Assembly (NCBI RefSeq): GCF_024170285.1
Contig: NZ_JALJXV010000007.1
Span: 1 to 64,000 of the forward strand
DNA from: Natronocella acetinitrilica
GTDB lineage: Bacteria > Pseudomonadota > Gammaproteobacteria > Nitrococcales > Aquisalimonadaceae
DNA: 64,000 nt
Reading direction: 5' to 3'
The position numbers were made by a program, and so were the translations under genes. The notes beneath the pieces are model-generated. The model made no database searches. It saw only the letters and a program-made list of their open reading frames with translations, and was not told the origin of the DNA. Each line of letters begins with the position of its first letter. Position 1 is the stretch's first letter. Positions 49,568 to 58,532 of this stretch are shown here, one piece after another.

Positions 49568-52540
49568 TTGAACTCGGCGGTCATCAAAGCATTCAGTTGG
49601 GAAGACTCCACGGTCAGCGAGCCCGTGTGTGAGCAGTTCTGCGAGGCTCTGCTCTCAGCTGGCTACCAGGGCGACCTGCACCGGGACGAGGCCGGAAAAC
49701 TGTTGGCCGCAACGGACAACAGTGTTTATCAGGTAACTCCGGCCCTCGTGCTGGCGCCATTGAACGGTATGGATCTTGACATCATTGGCCGTGTTGCGGC
49801 CTCCCCCGCTTTCGAGCGTCTGGCACTGACGGCCCGTGGCGGTGGTACTGGCACGAATGGCCAAGCGCTGACAAACGCGATCGTCATTGACACCAGTCGC
49901 CACATGACCCGAGTACTCGCGTTCAACGCCGAAGCGAGAACCGTGCGCGTCGAACCAGGCGTGGTTCTTGCCCAGTTGAATGCCTATCTGGCTGAACACG
50001 GCCTCACCTTTCCGGCGCAGATTTCCACCGCAAGTCGCGCCACCATCGGCGGCATGGTCAGCACCGACGCCTGCGGAAAGGGTTCACGCATCTACGGAAA
50101 AACAGGGGACTACGTCGAATCGCTCAATCTGATTCTATCTCGTGGCGGCACGATTTCGGCGAGAACCTACACCGCCGAGGAACTGGACGCCGCCGCTCAC
50201 GCAGGCGATGCCGGGACGCAGCTGGCGCAGGAACTGCGAGCATTGGTTAGCCCGGTTCGCGAGTCTGTGGAAGCAGTTTTCCCCCGTATCAGCCGGTCGC
50301 TCACCGGCTATGACATTCAGCGGGCTTTTCCGGCAGATGGTGCCGTCCACCTTCAGCGATTGATTGCCGGATCGGAAGGCACCCTGGCGATTATCCGTGA
50401 CATCACGTTGCGCGTCGTACCGATCCCGACAGTGAAGAAATTGGTGGTGGTCCGCTACCCAAGCCTGGACGAGGCCCTCAGCGACTGCCAGCGCATACTG
50501 ACCCACGGGCCCAGCGCCATCGAAACCCTGGATGAAAAGCTTTATGCGCTGGCAAGAAACGATGCGACCTGGACGCAGGTGCGTCACGCCATGGAGGGCG
50601 ATACCCCGCCGGAACACCCACTGGTCACGAACTTTGTCGAATTCCTGGGCGATTCGGAGTCCGAGGTCGATGCGCGCATCACTGGCTTCGTCGAGTCACT
50701 CCGCGAGGTGAATCAGATACAGGGCCACTACGTGGCGAACGCGTCTCAGGAGCAAAAGCAGCTCTGGGGCGTGCGGTCGCGGGGAGTGGGTTTGCTGGCC
50801 AGGGCGGACGGGCCGCGAAAACCCATCGCCTTTGTGGAGGATACCGTTGTCCCACCGGAGCATCTGCCGGCTTACATAAAGGCATTTCGTGCCATTCTTG
50901 ACCGACACGGAGTCGATTACGGCATGTTTGGCCATGTAGACGCGGGCTGCCTGCACGTCCGGCCGGCACTGGACATGACGCAGGAGTCGGACGCCCGGCT
51001 TTTACGCACCATCACCGAAGAAGTCGTGGCCTTGGTCAAGCAGTACGGCGGACTGCTCTGGGGTGAACATGGCAAAGGTTATCGCGGCGAGTTCACCAGG
51101 GACTTCTTCGGCAATGATCTGTACCCCGTGCTCGGCGAGATCAAGCGCTTGTTCGATCCCAACAATCGGATGAACCCGGGCAAGATTGTCACTCCACGGC
51201 CTGATATTGCGGCTGTTGCCGCGATCGATGCCGTCCCGTTCCGCGGCACGATCGATGGTGAGGTCCCGGCTTCGATACGCCAGCAATGGACCAAGGCGTT
51301 TGAATGCAACGGTAACGGTGTCTGCTTCGACTGGGACACCTCGGTGCCAATCTGTCCGTCTTACAAAGTCACCCGTGATCGTGTGCAGTCGCCCAAGGGT
51401 CGGGCGGCCCTGCTGCGCGAGTGGTTGCGTGTGAAACAGGCCAACGACCGCGACCGCCTCCAGATCGTAGAGCAGCAGCTGATGCAAAGCATGCAGGGCT
51501 GTTTGGGTTGCAACGCCTGCGCTTCCCAGTGCCCAGTGCACGTTTCGATTCCTGAACTGCGTTCACGCTTTCTTGAGACCTACTACAGGACACATGGCTG
51601 GCCTTTGCGCGAACGCCTTCTGGGTAACATGGAGCGGGTGCTGTCAGTCACGCGGCGATTGCCCTGGCTGTTCAATCCCTTGCTCGGGGCCCGCCCGGTG
51701 CGTCGGTTGGCCGAGCGACGGCTGGGTGTGATTGACTCCCCCCTGCTCTCTCAGCCGTCATTTGAACAGCGCATAGCCAAGGGCTACCGGCAACCCCGGA
51801 GATCAAGGGGTTCCGTCGCCTTGTTGCTTGACCCGTACACCAGCAGTTTTGATGCGGCGGTACCGGAGGCGGCGGTAGCACTGTTACGCGCCCTGAATTT
51901 CGAAGTCTCCACTATTGCTGCCATCCCCAGCGGCAAAGCCGCGCACGTGCATGGGATGCGGGAAAAAGCCGCGCAGCAGAGTCAGGCCGTGCTCCGGACT
52001 GTTGCCAGTCTCGCGCGTAGGCAGGTGCCGGTGATTGCGCTGGAGCCAAGCGTTGCACTTTTTCTGCGACAGGATTGTGGCCATGCAGAGCTTGGCGACG
52101 CTGCAGGAAAGATACTGTTGCTGAACGAATGGCTGGCTGGCCTGGGGCTCGATACCGGCGTGCCCACCATTGCAGGCGATGAGCAAACCTACGGCCTGCT
52201 CGCCCACTGCACGGAGATCACTGCAATCCCCACCACCGGTGAATCCTGGCGCGACCTTTTCCGGAGCTTTGGCCTCCTGCTGCAGCCGGAACCCGTCGGC
52301 TGTTGTGGCATGGCGGGCACCTATGGCCATCTTGTCGAGAATCAGGAGCGCAGCAAAAAGCTCTACGCCATGAGTTGGCAGAGGCACGTGGCCCATTACG
52401 GGGAGAGGCTTCTGGCCACCGGTTTTTCCTGTCGCTGCCAGGTAGGACGCCTGGGCGGCTTTCGTCCGAGACACCCGGTGGAAGTGCTTGCACAGCGGGC
52501 CCTCGGTCTTTCGCAGGATGCGTCATCATCATCAGCCTAG
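49568..52540 (+). CDS. D-2-hydroxyacid dehydrogenase fused to an Fe-S (GlcF-like) module
   Basis: A 990-residue fusion like YdiJ/D-2-hydroxyglutarate dehydrogenases. N-terminal FAD-binding PCMH domain (GGGTGTNGQAL, then ISTASRATIGGMVSTDACGK), FAD-oxidase C domain ending GEIKRLFDPNNRMNPGKIV, then an iron-sulfur part: C580 and C586, the 4Fe-4S motif CLGCNACASQCP (C645, C648, C651, C655) and a CCG domain (VGCCGMAGTYGH, C912-C913). It oxidises a D-2-hydroxy acid and passes electrons through Fe-S clusters, probably to quinone. Start is TTG 49568; no in-frame ATG gives the whole domain. It heads the TRAP-3 operon, so its substrate is probably the imported acid. Confidence 0.9.
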   Translation: MNSAVIKAFSWEDSTVSEPVCEQFCEALLSAGYQGDLHRDEAGKLLAATDNSVYQVTPALVLAPLNGMDLDIIGRVAASPAFERLALTARGGGTGTNGQALTNAIVIDTSRHMTRVLAFNAEARTVRVEPGVVLAQLNAYLAEHGLTFPAQISTASRATIGGMVSTDACGKGSRIYGKTGDYVESLNLILSRGGTISARTYTAEELDAAAHAGDAGTQLAQELRALVSPVRESVEAVFPRISRSLTGYDIQRAFPADGAVHLQRLIAGSEGTLAIIRDITLRVVPIPTVKKLVVVRYPSLDEALSDCQRILTHGPSAIETLDEKLYALARNDATWTQVRHAMEGDTPPEHPLVTNFVEFLGDSESEVDARITGFVESLREVNQIQGHYVANASQEQKQLWGVRSRGVGLLARADGPRKPIAFVEDTVVPPEHLPAYIKAFRAILDRHGVDYGMFGHVDAGCLHVRPALDMTQESDARLLRTITEEVVALVKQYGGLLWGEHGKGYRGEFTRDFFGNDLYPVLGEIKRLFDPNNRMNPGKIVTPRPDIAAVAAIDAVPFRGTIDGEVPASIRQQWTKAFECNGNGVCFDWDTSVPICPSYKVTRDRVQSPKGRAALLREWLRVKQANDRDRLQIVEQQLMQSMQGCLGCNACASQCPVHVSIPELRSRFLETYYRTHGWPLRERLLGNMERVLSVTRRLPWLFNPLLGARPVRRLAERRLGVIDSPLLSQPSFEQRIAKGYRQPRRSRGSVALLLDPYTSSFDAAVPEAAVALLRALNFEVSTIAAIPSGKAAHVHGMREKAAQQSQAVLRTVASLARRQVPVIALEPSVALFLRQDCGHAELGDAAGKILLLNEWLAGLGLDTGVPTIAGDEQTYGLLAHCTEITAIPTTGESWRDLFRSFGLLLQPEPVGCCGMAGTYGHLVENQERSKKLYAMSWQRHVAHYGERLLATGFSCRCQVGRLGGFRPRHPVEVLAQRALGLSQDASSSSA

Positions 52541-52582
52541 AAACAAAAGCCGGTGTGCTACCGGCATTTGGAGGAGCTAACC

Positions 52583-53587
52583 ATGATTTCCATGAAAAAC
52601 CGATCGTCCCGTACGTTACTTCTCACTGCCCTGACCGCAGCCGCCGTGGGTGTTTCGTCTGCCAGCCTCGCCCAGACCACAGTACGGCTGGGTTGGACAA
52701 CGTCCGACGGCCAGACAGACCCGTACGCCATTGCGGCACGTTATTTCGCTGAAGAACTGGAAAACCTGGCACCAGGATCCTTCGACGTGCGCTTCTACCC
52801 CAACCATCAGCTGGGTAACGAAGAGGAAATGCTGCAAGGGATGCAGCTCGGCACCCTGGAGGCTGGCGTCATCACCGGAACCCAGATCGCCTCGGTCAGT
52901 TCGGCATTCCAGCTCAACGATCTCCCTTTCCTCTACGCCGACAACGCCCAGGCGCATGCTGTGCTCGACGGTGAGGTGGGTGACATGCTGATGGCCTCCC
53001 TGGAGAGAGAGGGGATCATCGGACTCGGCTTTGCCGAGGCAGGCTTTCGCCATGTGATCAACAACACCCGCCCCGTGGCGACGCCGGAAGACCTGAGCCG
53101 GATTCGTTTGCGGGTGCAGCCCAGCGACCTGTTCCTTGACAGCTTCCGGGCCCTGGGAGCCAACCCCGTGCCCATGGCCTGGAGCGATGTGTTCTCCGCG
53201 GTTCAGCAGGGCACCGTGGATGGGCTTGAGATCCCGTTGGCGGTGATTTACGCCAATCAGTATCCGGAGGTGACAGAGTATCTGTCGCTGACCAACCACT
53301 CATACAATGCGTTGGGCCTACTCGTCTCCGCGCAGATGTGGAACCGCCTGGATGACGATGGCAAGGAAACAATGCGACAGGCTGCACGACAGGCCATAGA
53401 GCGTCAGCGTGAAACCGTTGCCACCAACAACGAAACGATTCTGGACAGCATTCGTGAAGCTGGCATGACCGTCAACGAGGTCGATGATCCGGCGGCATTC
53501 CGGGACCGCGTTGCAGATGTCTACGAGTCCTATCGTGGTGCCATCGGTTCCGACGTTCTCGACAAGGCACTGGAACAGGTCCAGTAA
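52583..53587 (+). CDS. TRAP transporter substrate-binding protein (DctP, system 3)
   Basis: A 334-residue DctP protein with a signal peptide ending AAAVGVSSASLAQ. Marks: FYPNHQLGNEEEMLQGMQLG, the ligand-Arg region DLSRIRLRVQPSDLFLDSFR and VFSAVQQGTVDGLEIPLAVIY. GGAGGAG precedes ATG 52583, 42 bp after the dehydrogenase stop. It is closer to the C4-dicarboxylate type than system 1. A GC hairpin follows. Confidence 0.92.
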   Translation: MISMKNRSSRTLLLTALTAAAVGVSSASLAQTTVRLGWTTSDGQTDPYAIAARYFAEELENLAPGSFDVRFYPNHQLGNEEEMLQGMQLGTLEAGVITGTQIASVSSAFQLNDLPFLYADNAQAHAVLDGEVGDMLMASLEREGIIGLGFAEAGFRHVINNTRPVATPEDLSRIRLRVQPSDLFLDSFRALGANPVPMAWSDVFSAVQQGTVDGLEIPLAVIYANQYPEVTEYLSLTNHSYNALGLLVSAQMWNRLDDDGKETMRQAARQAIERQRETVATNNETILDSIREAGMTVNEVDDPAAFRDRVADVYESYRGAIGSDVLDKALEQVQ

Positions 53588-53594
53588 GGCCCGG

Positions 53595-53627
53595 CGGGGG
53601 CGGCATTCGATCTGTCTGCTGCCCCCG
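53595..53627 (+). terminator. GC hairpin between dctP and dctQ (system 3)
   Basis: CGGGGGCGGCA (53595-53605) and TGCTGCCCCCG (53617-53627) form an 11-bp stem with one G-U pair and an 11-base loop, seven bases after the dctP stop. No T run follows. The placement is the same as in the other two TRAP operons. Confidence 0.7.
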
Positions 53628-53644
53628 TACCGAAGGGGGTTCCG

Positions 53645-54151
53645 ATGCGCATCATTGGGCTGTTGCTGCAGACTGCAAGTCTGTGGCTGTCGTACCTGAC
53701 CAAGTGTGCCCTGGTAGTCGCCGCCACGGTGATGGTGGGTAGCCTGTTGCTCGGCGTTTTTTACCGCTATGTGCTGCAGGATGCGGTGAGCTGGTCGGAA
53801 GAAATCGCCCTGCTCGGATTCACCTGGACCATATTTCTCGCCGCCGCGCTGGCGGTTCGCGAGGATGCACATGTTCGTGTATCCATCATTGACTCCATCA
53901 TCCCGGGCCTGGGCGACTGGATCTTGCGGCAACTGATCTGGGTCGCGATCGCCGCCATCGGTGTGTTCATGATCTGGTCCGGCATGGCGTTTATCGATCT
54001 CACCATCCGCCAGGTCTCCGCAGCCATGCGCTATCCACTCTGGTATCGGAATTCCGCCCTCCCCGTCGCCGGAGCCCTGATCCTTGTCTATGCCGCGGCA
54101 AATATCGAAGGCCGCGCGGCCTTTCAGGCACGCAAGGCCACGCAATCATGA
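53645..54151 (+). CDS. TRAP transporter small permease (DctQ, system 3)
   Basis: A 168-residue four-helix protein with GVFYRYVLQDAVSWSEEIAL, the DctQ signature in the second helix and loop. Its stop overlaps the dctM start by four bases (ATGA at 54148-54151), implying coupling of the two permease subunits. GGGGG upstream of ATG 53645 may be the ribosome site. Confidence 0.9.
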   Translation: MRIIGLLLQTASLWLSYLTKCALVVAATVMVGSLLLGVFYRYVLQDAVSWSEEIALLGFTWTIFLAAALAVREDAHVRVSIIDSIIPGLGDWILRQLIWVAIAAIGVFMIWSGMAFIDLTIRQVSAAMRYPLWYRNSALPVAGALILVYAAANIEGRAAFQARKATQS

Positions 54152-55428
54152 GTGCGCTGGCGATCTACCTCAGCGTCGGGCTGATCACGCTTTTATTGCT
54201 GGGCGTGCCGGTGGCCTTCACCCTGGCGATTCTGGCGATCACCGGGCTCTACATCGCCGACATCAACCCGATCATCTTCGCCCAGCGTGCCCTTGCCGGC
54301 ACGAATGTGACCAGCCTGCTGGCAATCCCGGGCTTCATCCTCGCCGGCGATCTGATGAGTTCCGGTGGGCTTTCCCGACGGCTGGTCCGGTTCGCCGCCG
54401 CCGTGTTCGGTCATCTGACCGGCGGCCTCAGCATGGCGACGGTTGTCGCCGGAACCTTCTTTGGGGCCATATCGGGCTCCGCGCCGGCAACGACGGCGGC
54501 GGTGGGCTCGGTGATGATCGACGAGCTGGACAAGCGGGGCTACAAACGCGGCTATGCGGCGGCACTCGCCACCTCGGTGGGTCCGATCGGTCAAATGATT
54601 CCGCCCTCGATACCCATGGTCATCTGGGGGGTGCTGGCAGAGCAGTCCATTGCAAGGCTATTCCTTGCAGGCGTGGTCCCCGGCCTGATTGCCGCCGCCG
54701 GATTCATGGTGGTGAGCTACTTCTACGCCCGCCATTACGGCCTGACCAGTGACAAGCAGACCACCTGGTTGGAACTCAGGGCCGCGGTTCGCGACGGGAT
54801 CTGGGCATTACTGGCACCGGTGGTCATCCTTGGGGGGATCTACGGCGGTGTATTCACGCCGACGGAAGCCTCCATGGTTGGTGTGTTCTACGGCCTCATC
54901 GTGGGCCTTTTTATCTACAAGGAACTCAAGTGGACCGAGCTTGGCACCGTGCTTCTGCGCAGCATGCGTACCAGCGGCATCATCATGTTCATCATTTCCA
55001 TGGCGTACGCTTTCGCATACCTCATGGCCAACGAGCAGATTCCTGCCCAGATCGCGGGCTATCTGCTATCCATCAGCGATAACCCACTGATCATTCTGCT
55101 GCTTGTGAATCTGTTGCTGCTCATACTTGGTGCCATCATGGACAACGTCTCGGGCATGGTCATCCTCAGCAGTGTACTCACGGCAATCGGTGCCCAGATT
55201 GGCATGGACCCCATCCAGCTCGGCGCAATGGTGGTCATCAATCTGGCTGTAGGCATGGTGACGCCGCCGGTCGGCTACTCGATCTTTGTCGGCGCGAGCA
55301 TCAGCGGGCTGCGCGTCGAGACCGTTGCACTGCATCTGTGGCCATTCCTGCTCGTGCTGCTCGGCGTCATCGCGCTTGTCGCCTATGTACCCGCTGTGAC
55401 GCTCTGGCTGCCGGGATTGATGTCATGA
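54148..55428 (+). CDS. TRAP transporter large permease (DctM, system 3)
   Basis: A 426-residue DctM. Marks: LLAIPGFILAGDLMSSGGLS, GTFFGAISGSAPATTAAVGS, TSVGPIGQMIPPSIPMVIWG and INLAVGMVTPPVGYSIFVG. The GAISGSAPATTAAVG motif is of the classical dicarboxylate group, similar to system 2. It overlaps dctQ at its start and the GntR gene at its end, both by ATGA. Confidence 0.93.
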   Translation: MSALAIYLSVGLITLLLLGVPVAFTLAILAITGLYIADINPIIFAQRALAGTNVTSLLAIPGFILAGDLMSSGGLSRRLVRFAAAVFGHLTGGLSMATVVAGTFFGAISGSAPATTAAVGSVMIDELDKRGYKRGYAAALATSVGPIGQMIPPSIPMVIWGVLAEQSIARLFLAGVVPGLIAAAGFMVVSYFYARHYGLTSDKQTTWLELRAAVRDGIWALLAPVVILGGIYGGVFTPTEASMVGVFYGLIVGLFIYKELKWTELGTVLLRSMRTSGIIMFIISMAYAFAYLMANEQIPAQIAGYLLSISDNPLIILLLVNLLLLILGAIMDNVSGMVILSSVLTAIGAQIGMDPIQLGAMVVINLAVGMVTPPVGYSIFVGASISGLRVETVALHLWPFLLVLLGVIALVAYVPAVTLWLPGLMS

Positions 55429-56213
55429 GGGGCAAGCGCAGATCGGCCACAACCTATCCCGGTGCGAGTGGCAAGACGGAACTTCGCCATGCGGGCACGC
55501 CCTTGCCCAACGAACTCGCCACCCTGATAGAAAAAGACATCCTCGGCGGCAGCCTGGAGCCGGGAAGCAAGTTGCCGACGGAAGGCAGCCTGGCCAAACA
55601 GTTCGGAATCAGCCGCAATGCTGTTCGGGAGGCAATCGCGCAACTGCGTTCGGCGGAGCTGGTAGAAACGCGCCACGGGCTTGGCACCTTCGTCGTCGAC
55701 AACCCGCTGGGGCGGCAACTGTTCTCGGTGCCGCGGTCAGGTATCGATCAGAGCGAGCTCTGCCAGCTCTTCGAGCTGCGTGCCGAGGTTGAGAGCGGGG
55801 CTGCTGCACTAGCGGCAAGATTCAGAACAAACGATGACATCAAGGCCATGCGCGACGCCCTGGATCGCCTGTCGGAATCCATCGCCGACGGTGCATTGGG
55901 CAAAGAGCATGACGTCGACTTCCACAATCGCATCGCGATGGCCTCCGGAAACCGGTTCTTCGGGGAGTTTCTGGACTTCTATGCCCGCCGTGTCAGCGAT
56001 GCGGTTGCCATCGCCCGGTCCAATTCCGCCCGCGTTGAGGGTTGGTCGCGCATGGTGCAGTTCGAACATGAGGCCATCCACGCTGCAATCGCGGCCGGCT
56101 CCCCCGAGGAGGCCCGAGCGGCCATGTGGATGCACTTGCACAACGCGCGCCGCAGGCTCGGCCTGCGCCGACCTTCCGAGCAACAAGAGGACCAGCATGG
56201 CGACCAAGCCTGA
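55425..56213 (+). CDS. GntR-family regulator (FadR/LldR-like FCD), in the TRAP-3 operon
   Basis: A 262-residue regulator. It has an N-terminal arm, the winged helix ILGGSLEPGSKLPTEGSLAK, then QFGISRNAVREAIAQLRSAE, and an FCD domain with DVDFHNRIAMASGNRFF and a C-terminal HLHNARRR. It starts at an ATG overlapping the dctM stop, so it is made from the operon that it presumably represses through the 49529 palindrome. Inducer is probably the transported hydroxy acid or its oxo product. Confidence 0.9.
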   Translation: MRGKRRSATTYPGASGKTELRHAGTPLPNELATLIEKDILGGSLEPGSKLPTEGSLAKQFGISRNAVREAIAQLRSAELVETRHGLGTFVVDNPLGRQLFSVPRSGIDQSELCQLFELRAEVESGAAALAARFRTNDDIKAMRDALDRLSESIADGALGKEHDVDFHNRIAMASGNRFFGEFLDFYARRVSDAVAIARSNSARVEGWSRMVQFEHEAIHAAIAAGSPEEARAAMWMHLHNARRRLGLRRPSEQQEDQHGDQA

Positions 56214-57090
56214 ACCCACGATTCCGGGCCCTGATCCGGACCCACGCCCTGCCAGGAAGCAGCTACCGCCTGGAAGTTGCGATGCCCACGCGCACCTCTT
56301 CGGCCCGGCGGAGCGCTATCCCTATCAGCCGGATCGCAGCTACACACCGCCGGATGCAGCCAGGGCTTCCTATGTTGCGCTGTTGAAGACCTTCGGTTTC
56401 GACAGGGCCGTGTTCGTGCAGCCCAGTGTCTATGGCACGGACAATCGGCTGATGCTCTACACCCTCGAGCGGGCAAGAGACACGGGGTGTGCCATCAGTT
56501 GGCGGGGTATCGCAGTGGTGGACCACACAGTGTCTGACGAGACACTGGAGACCATGGACGCACTTGGTGTGCGCGGCGTCCGCATCAACCTCCTGTTTCG
56601 CGGTGGTGTCGACTTCACCTTGGCCGAGGAACTCGCCCGACGGGTTGCATCGCTGGGATGGCACATGCAGTTCCTGGTGGATATCACTGAAACAGAGAGC
56701 TTTTCCCGAAACATTTCTGAGCTAGCCGTGCCAAGTGTGATCGATCACATGGGCCATTTCCCGGCGGTCCGGGGCCCGGGCGAACCCGCATTCCAGGACC
56801 TTTTGTCGGTCATGGAAGAAGGCCGGACCTGGGTCAAGCTCAGCGGGCCAAATCGTATCGATGACAGTCCGCGCCCGCCTTTTCCCAGGGCGGCAGCCCT
56901 GGCGCAGGCATTGCTCGAAAAGCACCCCGAACAACTCGTGTTCGGCACCGACTGGCCGCATGTCCAGCTACCCACCCCCATGCCTAACGATGGCGATCTC
57001 GTGAACGCGCTGTTTGACTGGACAGAGAACGACGAAGCGCTGCTGGCCCGGGTACTTGTGCATAACCCAGCGCGACTTTACGGATTTTGA
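56197..57090 (+). CDS. Amidohydrolase 2-family metal-dependent hydrolase
   Basis: A 297-residue TIM-barrel hydrolase of the PDC/lactonase (amidohydrolase 2) type. CDAHAHLFGP holds the HxH metal ligands; MGHFPAVRGPGEPAFQ has the central His; LVFGTDWPHVQLP has the C-terminal metal Asp. It cleaves lactones or decarboxylates dicarboxylic acids, often tricarboxylic lactone intermediates. The start at ATG 56197 overlaps the GntR gene by 17 bp and has AGAGGA six bases upstream. It fits after D-hydroxyacid oxidation in one operon. Confidence 0.85.
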   Translation: MATKPEPTIPGPDPDPRPARKQLPPGSCDAHAHLFGPAERYPYQPDRSYTPPDAARASYVALLKTFGFDRAVFVQPSVYGTDNRLMLYTLERARDTGCAISWRGIAVVDHTVSDETLETMDALGVRGVRINLLFRGGVDFTLAEELARRVASLGWHMQFLVDITETESFSRNISELAVPSVIDHMGHFPAVRGPGEPAFQDLLSVMEEGRTWVKLSGPNRIDDSPRPPFPRAAALAQALLEKHPEQLVFGTDWPHVQLPTPMPNDGDLVNALFDWTENDEALLARVLVHNPARLYGF

Positions 57091-58424
57091 GCATTCCGGA
57101 GTCGAGTCGGCGCACCGCGGGCCGCGCCGAGCTGGGAGGCGTCGATACGCCATTCCCGCCGCTGCGGCTGGCCTGGCTGATCTGGGGGCTGGCCGCAGCC
57201 CTCTACCTTGCCGGGTTTTTCCACCGGGTCGCGCCTGGCGTGATTACCTCGGAGTTAATGCGCGACTTTGGCATCGGCGCGACGGCACTGGGCAATCTGT
57301 CAGCCTTCTATTTCTACACCTACGTGGCCATGCAGGTGCCAACCGGCATTCTGGCCGATAGGCTCGGGGCACGTCCCCTCTTGCTGTGGGGAGCGGTTTT
57401 CGCCTCGCTGGGCGGGCTGCTTTTCGCATTCGCGCCAAGCTTCATGGTCGCCGCCGCAGGGCGGGCGCTCATTGGAGCCTCGGTCGCCGTTGCCTTCATC
57501 TGCATGCTCAAACTCGCCACATACTGGCTGGATGCCAGGCACTTCGCGATGGCCAGCGGCCTGGCGCTGTGTGTCGGCATGGTTGGCGCCATCGCGGCAG
57601 GTGCCCCTTTGCGCCTCGCGGTGGATGCTTTCGGCTGGCAGCCGGTCATGACGGTCATCGCCCTGTCCACTTTGGTGCTTGCGGTAGCCGTTGCCTGGGC
57701 TGTCTACGACAACCCGGCCGCCTACGGCTATCGCAGTCACGCCAGGCCACCATCACGACCGAAACGGGAGAGCGTATTCAGTTCGATTCGGCGTGTGCTC
57801 TCCTACCGGAACGGCTGGACGCTGGTGCTGATCCCCGGCGGCGTCGTCGGGCCGCTGATCACCTTCGCTGGTCTGTGGGGTGTGCCTTTCCTCACCACCC
57901 ATCATGGAATGTCCACCCATGAGGCAGCCACCTACATGTCGGCCCTGCTGTTGTCCTGGGCCATCAGTGGACCCCTGGTCGGTGCCATGTCGGATCGAAT
58001 CATGCAGCGCAAGAGCCTTTATCTGGGTGGCACCATCATTGCGCTGCTGGGCTGGGCGGTACTCATTGTCGTCGGCCCCATGCCAAAGGGCATTCTATTG
58101 CTCCTGCTCGTGGTTATCGGCCTTGCCTCCGGTGGCATGATTCTGTCATTCGCCATGGGCAAGGAAACTGTACCGACGCACCTGGCGGCTACGAATGCAG
58201 GGCTTATCAACATGGGCGTGATGTCCGGCCCGATGTTGTTGCAGCCGGCAGTCGGCTGGTTGTTGGATCGTCTTTGGGATGGCACAAGCCAGGACGGTAG
58301 CCCGCTCTACAGCCTTCAGGCTTTTCAGCTCGCCTTCGGGGCCATGCTGGTCTGGACAATCGTGTCCATCGGGTTGCTCCTGATTACCCGGGAGACACAA
58401 CCGGAAGGCAGCGCTCGTGCCTAG
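57087..58424 (+). CDS. Major facilitator superfamily transporter
   Basis: A 445-residue, 12-helix MFS protein. The loop 2-3 motif is ADRLGARPLLLWGAVFASLGG, and AISGPLVGAMSDRIMQRKSLY is its second-half counterpart. An HRVAPG segment in the first periplasmic loop is common in DHA/ACS-like carriers. Start is TTG 57087 overlapping the amidohydrolase stop, so it is the last gene of the 49.5-58.4 kb operon and may export a product or import a second substrate. Confidence 0.85.
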   Translation: MSIPESSRRTAGRAELGGVDTPFPPLRLAWLIWGLAAALYLAGFFHRVAPGVITSELMRDFGIGATALGNLSAFYFYTYVAMQVPTGILADRLGARPLLLWGAVFASLGGLLFAFAPSFMVAAAGRALIGASVAVAFICMLKLATYWLDARHFAMASGLALCVGMVGAIAAGAPLRLAVDAFGWQPVMTVIALSTLVLAVAVAWAVYDNPAAYGYRSHARPPSRPKRESVFSSIRRVLSYRNGWTLVLIPGGVVGPLITFAGLWGVPFLTTHHGMSTHEAATYMSALLLSWAISGPLVGAMSDRIMQRKSLYLGGTIIALLGWAVLIVVGPMPKGILLLLLVVIGLASGGMILSFAMGKETVPTHLAATNAGLINMGVMSGPMLLQPAVGWLLDRLWDGTSQDGSPLYSLQAFQLAFGAMLVWTIVSIGLLLITRETQPEGSARA

Positions 58425-58532
58425 TCCCCCAAGGAAGTGCTGCACGTTTCGGCGCCCCGAAGGCGCGGCCGGGAAAGTATCGACCGTGCTACTGTACCCC
58501 TTCCCAGTTCATGCCGAATTGCTATTGATTCC

